From: an uncultured Campylobacter sp.
GTDB lineage: Bacteria; Campylobacterota; Campylobacteria; Campylobacterales; Campylobacteraceae
Reading direction: 5' to 3'
Length of the DNA stretch: 7,541 nucleotides
NCBI RefSeq assembly: GCF_938018035.1
Contig: NZ_CALIJF010000044.1
Coordinates: forward strand, 1-7,541
Position numbers and translations under genes: made by a program. The notes below the pieces were generated by a model. It saw only the letters and a program-made list of their open reading frames with translations. It was not told the DNA's origin and did no database searches. Position 1 is the first letter of the stretch. Every line of letters begins with the position of its first letter. Shown one piece after another: positions 5,125-7,541 of this stretch.

Positions 5125-6466
5125 ATGCAAAGCATCGACAGAAGAGGCGTCTTGAAAATTTTAGGCGCGGCGGGGCTAGCAGCGGCGGGAGTCGCAGGTG
5201 CTAGCAAGCTAAATGCGGGAGAAAATGCGGACATCCGCGCAAATATCCTAATAATCGGCGGCGGTCTAGGCGGCATCAGCCTAGCGGCGAAACTACGACG
5301 AGATATGCCAAACGCCGAACTAACGGTCCTTGATAAGGACGAGTACTTCTACTATCAGCCCGGCTTTACGCTCATCGCAGCCGGTCACTATCTGCCCGAA
5401 GATATAACCTACGAAAAATCAAATTTGATCCCAGACGGCGTAAAATGGATAAAGCAAAATGCCGTATCTATCGATCCGGCGGCAAATTCCGTCAAGCTAG
5501 AGGACGGGTCAAATTTGAACTACGACTACCTCGTGATAGCTAGCGGAGCGGAGTATGAGTTTGAGAGCGTAAAAGGGCTTAGCGCCGACGATATCGGTAG
5601 CGACAACGTGACCTCTATCTACACGATCCCAGGCGCTGTTGCTATGTCTGGCATAATGAAAAAAGTCGGCAAAGAAGGCGGCAAGATAGTCTTTAGCGAC
5701 AACAAAACACCGATGAAGTGTTCGGGCGCAAATAAAAAAGTAACACTGCTAACCGAAGATATGGCGCGAAATTTAGGCAACAGAGACAAGCTTGATATCT
5801 CGATATACTCGGGTGCGCGGACGATATTTTCCGCTCCTGTTTATGCTAAAATGATAGAAGGGATGCTAGAGGAGCGAGACGTGAAGTATTTTACCTCGCA
5901 TCAGCTGGTTGAGGTGGACAAAAGTGCCAATATAGCGGTATTTGAGCACGCTATGCCGTACCGCGAAAACGGCGAAAATAAACTCGCTAAAGAGCTAGTC
6001 GAAGTAAAATTTGACTACCTACACCTAGTGCCTCGCGTGAATGCTTCTAAAATCTACGCCGATGCAGGGCTAAGCGTAGGGTGATGTGGCAGGCAACTGG
6101 ATTAGCCTCCCGCGCGAGACGCTGCAACACTCGAAATTTAAAAATATATTTGCCATCGGCGACGTTTGCGGATTTCCCGCCGGTAAAACCGGAGCTAGTA
6201 TACGCAAGATGTATCCAGTGCTGGCGCAAAATCTAGCCGACGTTATAAAAGGACGCGAACCGAGTGCTAGATACGGCGGCTACACTGCCTGCCCGCTACT
6301 AACGAAATTCGGCAAGGCGGTGATGGTGGAGTTTAACTGGACGGGCAAGCCCGAGCCTACGATAGCGTGCATGGGCGCGACTCGCGAGAGCTACCTAAAC
6401 TGGGCGATGAAGCTATATATGATGAAGCCGATGGTCATGCAAGGCATGATAAGAGGTCTAGCATAA
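5125..6466 (+). pseudogene. Tat-exported type II sulfide:quinone reductase homologue, frameshifted
   Basis: The frame runs to TGA at 6082-6084; the family sequence continues in the next frame (6083-6466). Dropping one G from the GGG at 6079-6081 joins both parts as SVGDVAGNW, a 446-aa protein, the normal size. The N-terminus has a twin-arginine signal (DRRGVLK, Arg6-Arg7, then an Ala-rich core to about 28), so export folded with FAD is expected. ILIIGGGLGG (41-50) is the FAD-binding motif. TPMKCSGANKK (195-205) with Cys199 matches the TPVKCAGAPQK motif of mitochondrial-type (type II) SQR, and GDVCGFPAGKTG puts the second redox cysteine at about 348. SQR oxidises sulfide to sulfane sulfur and passes electrons to quinone. 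AAAGGAG lies 5 nt from the ATG. The break removes the second cysteine and the quinone/membrane end from the first chain. A GTG at 6086 with AGGG before it could restart translation, giving two chains. A sequencing error is also possible. Confidence 0.8.
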
Positions 6467-6476
6467 AGGAGAGAAA

Positions 6477-6689
6477 ATGCAAAACGTCGGGATTTTAGAT
6501 AAAACTATCCGCCTAGTAATCGCTGCGGTTTGGATATACGCATTTGGGTTCGTCTGCGAGTGCTGGCTGTGGCTGGTCGGACTCGTGCCGCTACTGACGG
6601 CTGTTTACGGTTATTGTCCTCTTTATAAATTTTTTGGTATAAATACGTGTAAAAAATGCAAAAACAAAGAAAGGAAAACGCAATGCTAA
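6477..6689 (+). CDS. Small DUF2892 (YgaP-type) membrane protein, Cys-rich C-terminus
   Basis: This 70-aa protein has the whole DUF2892 pattern: NVGxLDKxIRLVIAAVW at the start (3-19), two hydrophobic helices (12-24 and 30-46), and GLVPLLTAVYGYCPLYKFFGINTC (35-58). DUF2892 is the membrane part of E. coli YgaP, where it is joined to a rhodanese domain; here it stands alone. Cys27, 29, 47, 58, 61 and 70 are many for so small a protein, with CKKC (58-61) in a Lys-rich tail. AAAGGAG (6465-6471) lies 5 nt before the ATG, and the gene starts 10 nt after the reductase stop, so they share a transcript. Its end overlaps the next gene by 7 nt. A role in membrane handling of sulfane sulfur is inferred from the YgaP link and the neighbours; the function of DUF2892 itself is not known. 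Confidence 0.85.
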   Translation: MQNVGILDKTIRLVIAAVWIYAFGFVCECWLWLVGLVPLLTAVYGYCPLYKFFGINTCKKCKNKERKTQC

Positions 6690-6856
6690 GTAAAAAAACT
6701 AGGATAATAAGAGCGTTGATCGGGCTAGCGATAATGATCGCTGGAGTGGTGTTTAACAGCTGGTGGGGGCTAGTAGGGCTCGTGCCCTTTATCGTGGGCG
6801 TCACGGGATTTTGCCCGGCTTGCTACTTTTTAAACCGCTGTTCGCTAAAGCGTTAA
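6683..6856 (+). CDS. Second small DUF2892 (YgaP-type) membrane protein
   Basis: This 57-aa paralogue of the gene before it has the same plan: a basic start with RIIRALIGLAIMIAG (7-21), then WWGLVGLVPFIVGVTGFCPACYFLNRC (27-53). It carries Cys44 and Cys47 as CPAC, plus Cys53. The start is ATG at 6683 with AAAGGA-type site AAAGGAAAA (6670-6678) in front. An in-frame ATG at 6656 exists but would overlap the previous gene by 34 nt with a Lys/Gln-rich leader and no ribosome site, so it is not used. The overlap ATGCTAA with the preceding stop indicates translational coupling. Two different DUF2892 proteins made together suggests a heteromer. Confidence 0.8.
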   Translation: MLSKKTRIIRALIGLAIMIAGVVFNSWWGLVGLVPFIVGVTGFCPACYFLNRCSLKR

Positions 6857-7029
6857 ATTTAGCTGCGGTATGCGGTTTGCTGCGCGCCTGGGCAAGAAGC
6901 GCGATAAATTTAGTGGCGAAGCGAGCTTTAAATTTTAAATTCTCCACGCCTTGCCGCGGAACGCTAAATTTAAACGAGCGCTTAAGGCTTAAAATTTTAT
7001 CGCGCGATGCAGGGCGGGAAATTTAATCT

Positions 7030-7051
7030 CATGCCGCCGTCAATCGGCATG
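7030..7051. other. 7-bp GC-rich stem-loop
   Basis: CATGCCG (7030-7036) pairs exactly with CGGCATG (7045-7051) around an 8-nt loop. No T-run follows on either strand, so it is not a clear terminator. It may be a protein site or part of an RNA structure. Confidence 0.35.
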
Positions 7052-7088
7052 CCGCTATCCGCGTAAAATTTTAACGCCGTGTCGCTTT

Positions 7089-7116
7089 CAGCATTCTTGC
7101 TTCAGCACTCTTACTA
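7089..7116 (+). repeat. Imperfect 14-bp direct repeat
   Basis: CAGCATTCTTGCTT (7089-7102) is followed at once by CAGCACTCTTACTA (7103-7116); 11 of 14 bases agree. The purpose is unknown and the repeat may be chance. Confidence 0.35.
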
Positions 7117-7197
7117 GAGCGAGCTTGTGCTCCGCACCCGCCATAACGAAACTCTATGATTAATCGCACCTCGCCTCTTAAAATTCATCTTAAATTT

Positions 7198-7205
7198 GCT
7201 AAAAT
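7198..7205 (+). promoter_or_regulatory. -10 box for the saccharopine-dehydrogenase-like gene
   Basis: TTTGCTAAAAT, with hexamer TAAAAT at 7200-7205; transcription would start near 7212, 26 nt before the ATG. It has the GCTAAAAT form also seen at 2477 and, on the - strand, at 4296. Confidence 0.5.
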
Positions 7206-7237
7206 TGCATCAAAATTTAAAATTTAAAGGAGCCAAA

Positions 7238-7541
7238 ATGTCAAATATCTTAATCATAGGCGCGGGCGGCGTGAGCCAAGTCGCGACCGTAAAATGCGCG
7301 ATGAACGCGGACGTTTTTACAAAAATCACCCTTGCAAGCCGCACCAAAAGCAAGTGCGACGCGATCGCTAAATTTATCAAAGACCGCCTAGGCGTGCAAA
7401 TCGACACCGCCCAGATCGACGCGGACGACACCGATGCGGTCGTAAATTTAATCAAAAAAACGGGTGCGCAGCTACTGCTAAACGTTGCGCTGCCGTACCA
7501 GGACCTAACGCTGATGGACGCGTGCTCTCGCGCCGGCATCC
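7238..7541 (+). CDS. Saccharopine-dehydrogenase-family enzyme, probably carboxynorspermidine/carboxyspermidine dehydrogenase (partial)
   Basis: Only the first 101 residues are in the window; the 3' end is cut. SNILIIGAGGVSQVATVKCA (2-21) is the NAD(P)-binding start with GxGGVxxV. The rest alternates strands and helices as in a Rossmann fold, and LLLNVALPYQDLTLMDACSRAGI (79-101) is the conserved stretch that follows in this family. In Campylobacter the member of this family acts in polyamine synthesis, making carboxyspermidine from putrescine and aspartate semialdehyde, while in other bacteria relatives act in lysine metabolism; the assignment here is by family and genus. AAAGGAG (7226-7232) lies 5 nt before the ATG. 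It has its own promoter and is separated by 381 bp from the sulfide cassette, so a functional link is not expected. Confidence 0.85.
   Translation, partial: MSNILIIGAGGVSQVATVKCAMNADVFTKITLASRTKSKCDAIAKFIKDRLGVQIDTAQIDADDTDAVVNLIKKTGAQLLLNVALPYQDLTLMDACSRAGI

Larger units (their letters stand above)
6857..7197. other. Gene-free region with inverted repeats
   Basis: About 340 bp without a convincing gene. A frame running from 6763 to 7026 is open but starts inside the second DUF2892 gene and shows no protein-like pattern. Visible structures are a short GC stem (CGCGC 6883-6887 with GCGCG 6899-6903, 11-nt loop), arms GCGCGATAAATTT (6899-6911) and AAATTTTATCGCGC (6992-7005) that match apart from one T, a clean stem-loop at 7030-7051, and an imperfect 14-bp direct repeat at 7089-7116. 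None has the GC stem plus T-run of a textbook terminator. Confidence 0.5.

Noticed and set aside
6763..7026. Open frame running from the second DUF2892 gene into the gap
   Set aside because: It begins inside a real gene in another frame, and the product is Arg/Leu/Ala-rich without any domain-like pattern.
7089..7150. tRNA or CRISPR repeat signal in the gap
   Set aside because: No cloverleaf arms or regularly spaced repeats; only two imperfect 14-bp units.
7210..7539. Antisense open frame over the last gene
   Set aside because: The + strand has a canonical Rossmann start, promoter and ribosome site; the antisense product has no recognisable pattern.

Overview
The window looks like chromosomal DNA of a Campylobacter of the higher-GC oral group (the C. 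gracilis / C. showae / C. rectus kind). The reasons are the very dense AAATTT/AAAATTTT runs set in GC-rich sequence, the GCTAAAAT-type -10 boxes without clear -35 boxes, and the protein types. The genus is an inference from sequence style; no 16S rRNA or other marker is present.

Left part (1-2996, + strand). A gene-poor leader carries two stem-loops that could terminate an upstream gene. A promoter and a 19-bp palindrome then lead into an apparent operon: a TraT-like lipoprotein (TTG start), a two-helix membrane protein with a long Asn/Ala/Ser-rich repetitive tail (ATGA overlap), and a LysE/ArgO-type amino-acid exporter (TTG start, 10 nt after the previous stop). An unrecognised 161-aa cytosolic protein follows, probably from its own promoter.

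Middle part (2997-4423). A 299-bp AAATTT-rich intergenic stretch separates that gene from a convergent TDT/SLAC1 (TehA-like) transporter on the - strand. The transporter and a Crp/Fnr regulator diverge from a 168-bp intergenic region that holds promoters for both sides and a perfect 14-bp palindrome just upstream of the regulator's -10 box.

Right part (4424-6856, + strand). The regulator carries a CxxCxxC cluster. Behind it come a Tat-exported type II sulfide:quinone reductase homologue and two small DUF2892 (YgaP-type) membrane proteins with cysteine-rich ends. This reads as a sulfide / sulfane-sulfur handling cassette under its own redox or sulfur-sensing regulator. The reductase reading frame is broken by one extra base near 6079-6081, so it is a pseudogene, a two-chain protein or a sequencing error. 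Regulator and reductase use CTA leucine codons far more than the flanking genes, which suggests the cassette came from elsewhere. The two other parts of the window show no such bias.

The window ends, after a 381-bp gene-free stretch, in the first 101 residues of a saccharopine-dehydrogenase-like enzyme, probably carboxynorspermidine/carboxyspermidine dehydrogenase of polyamine synthesis. No tRNA, rRNA, CRISPR array or insertion sequence was seen.
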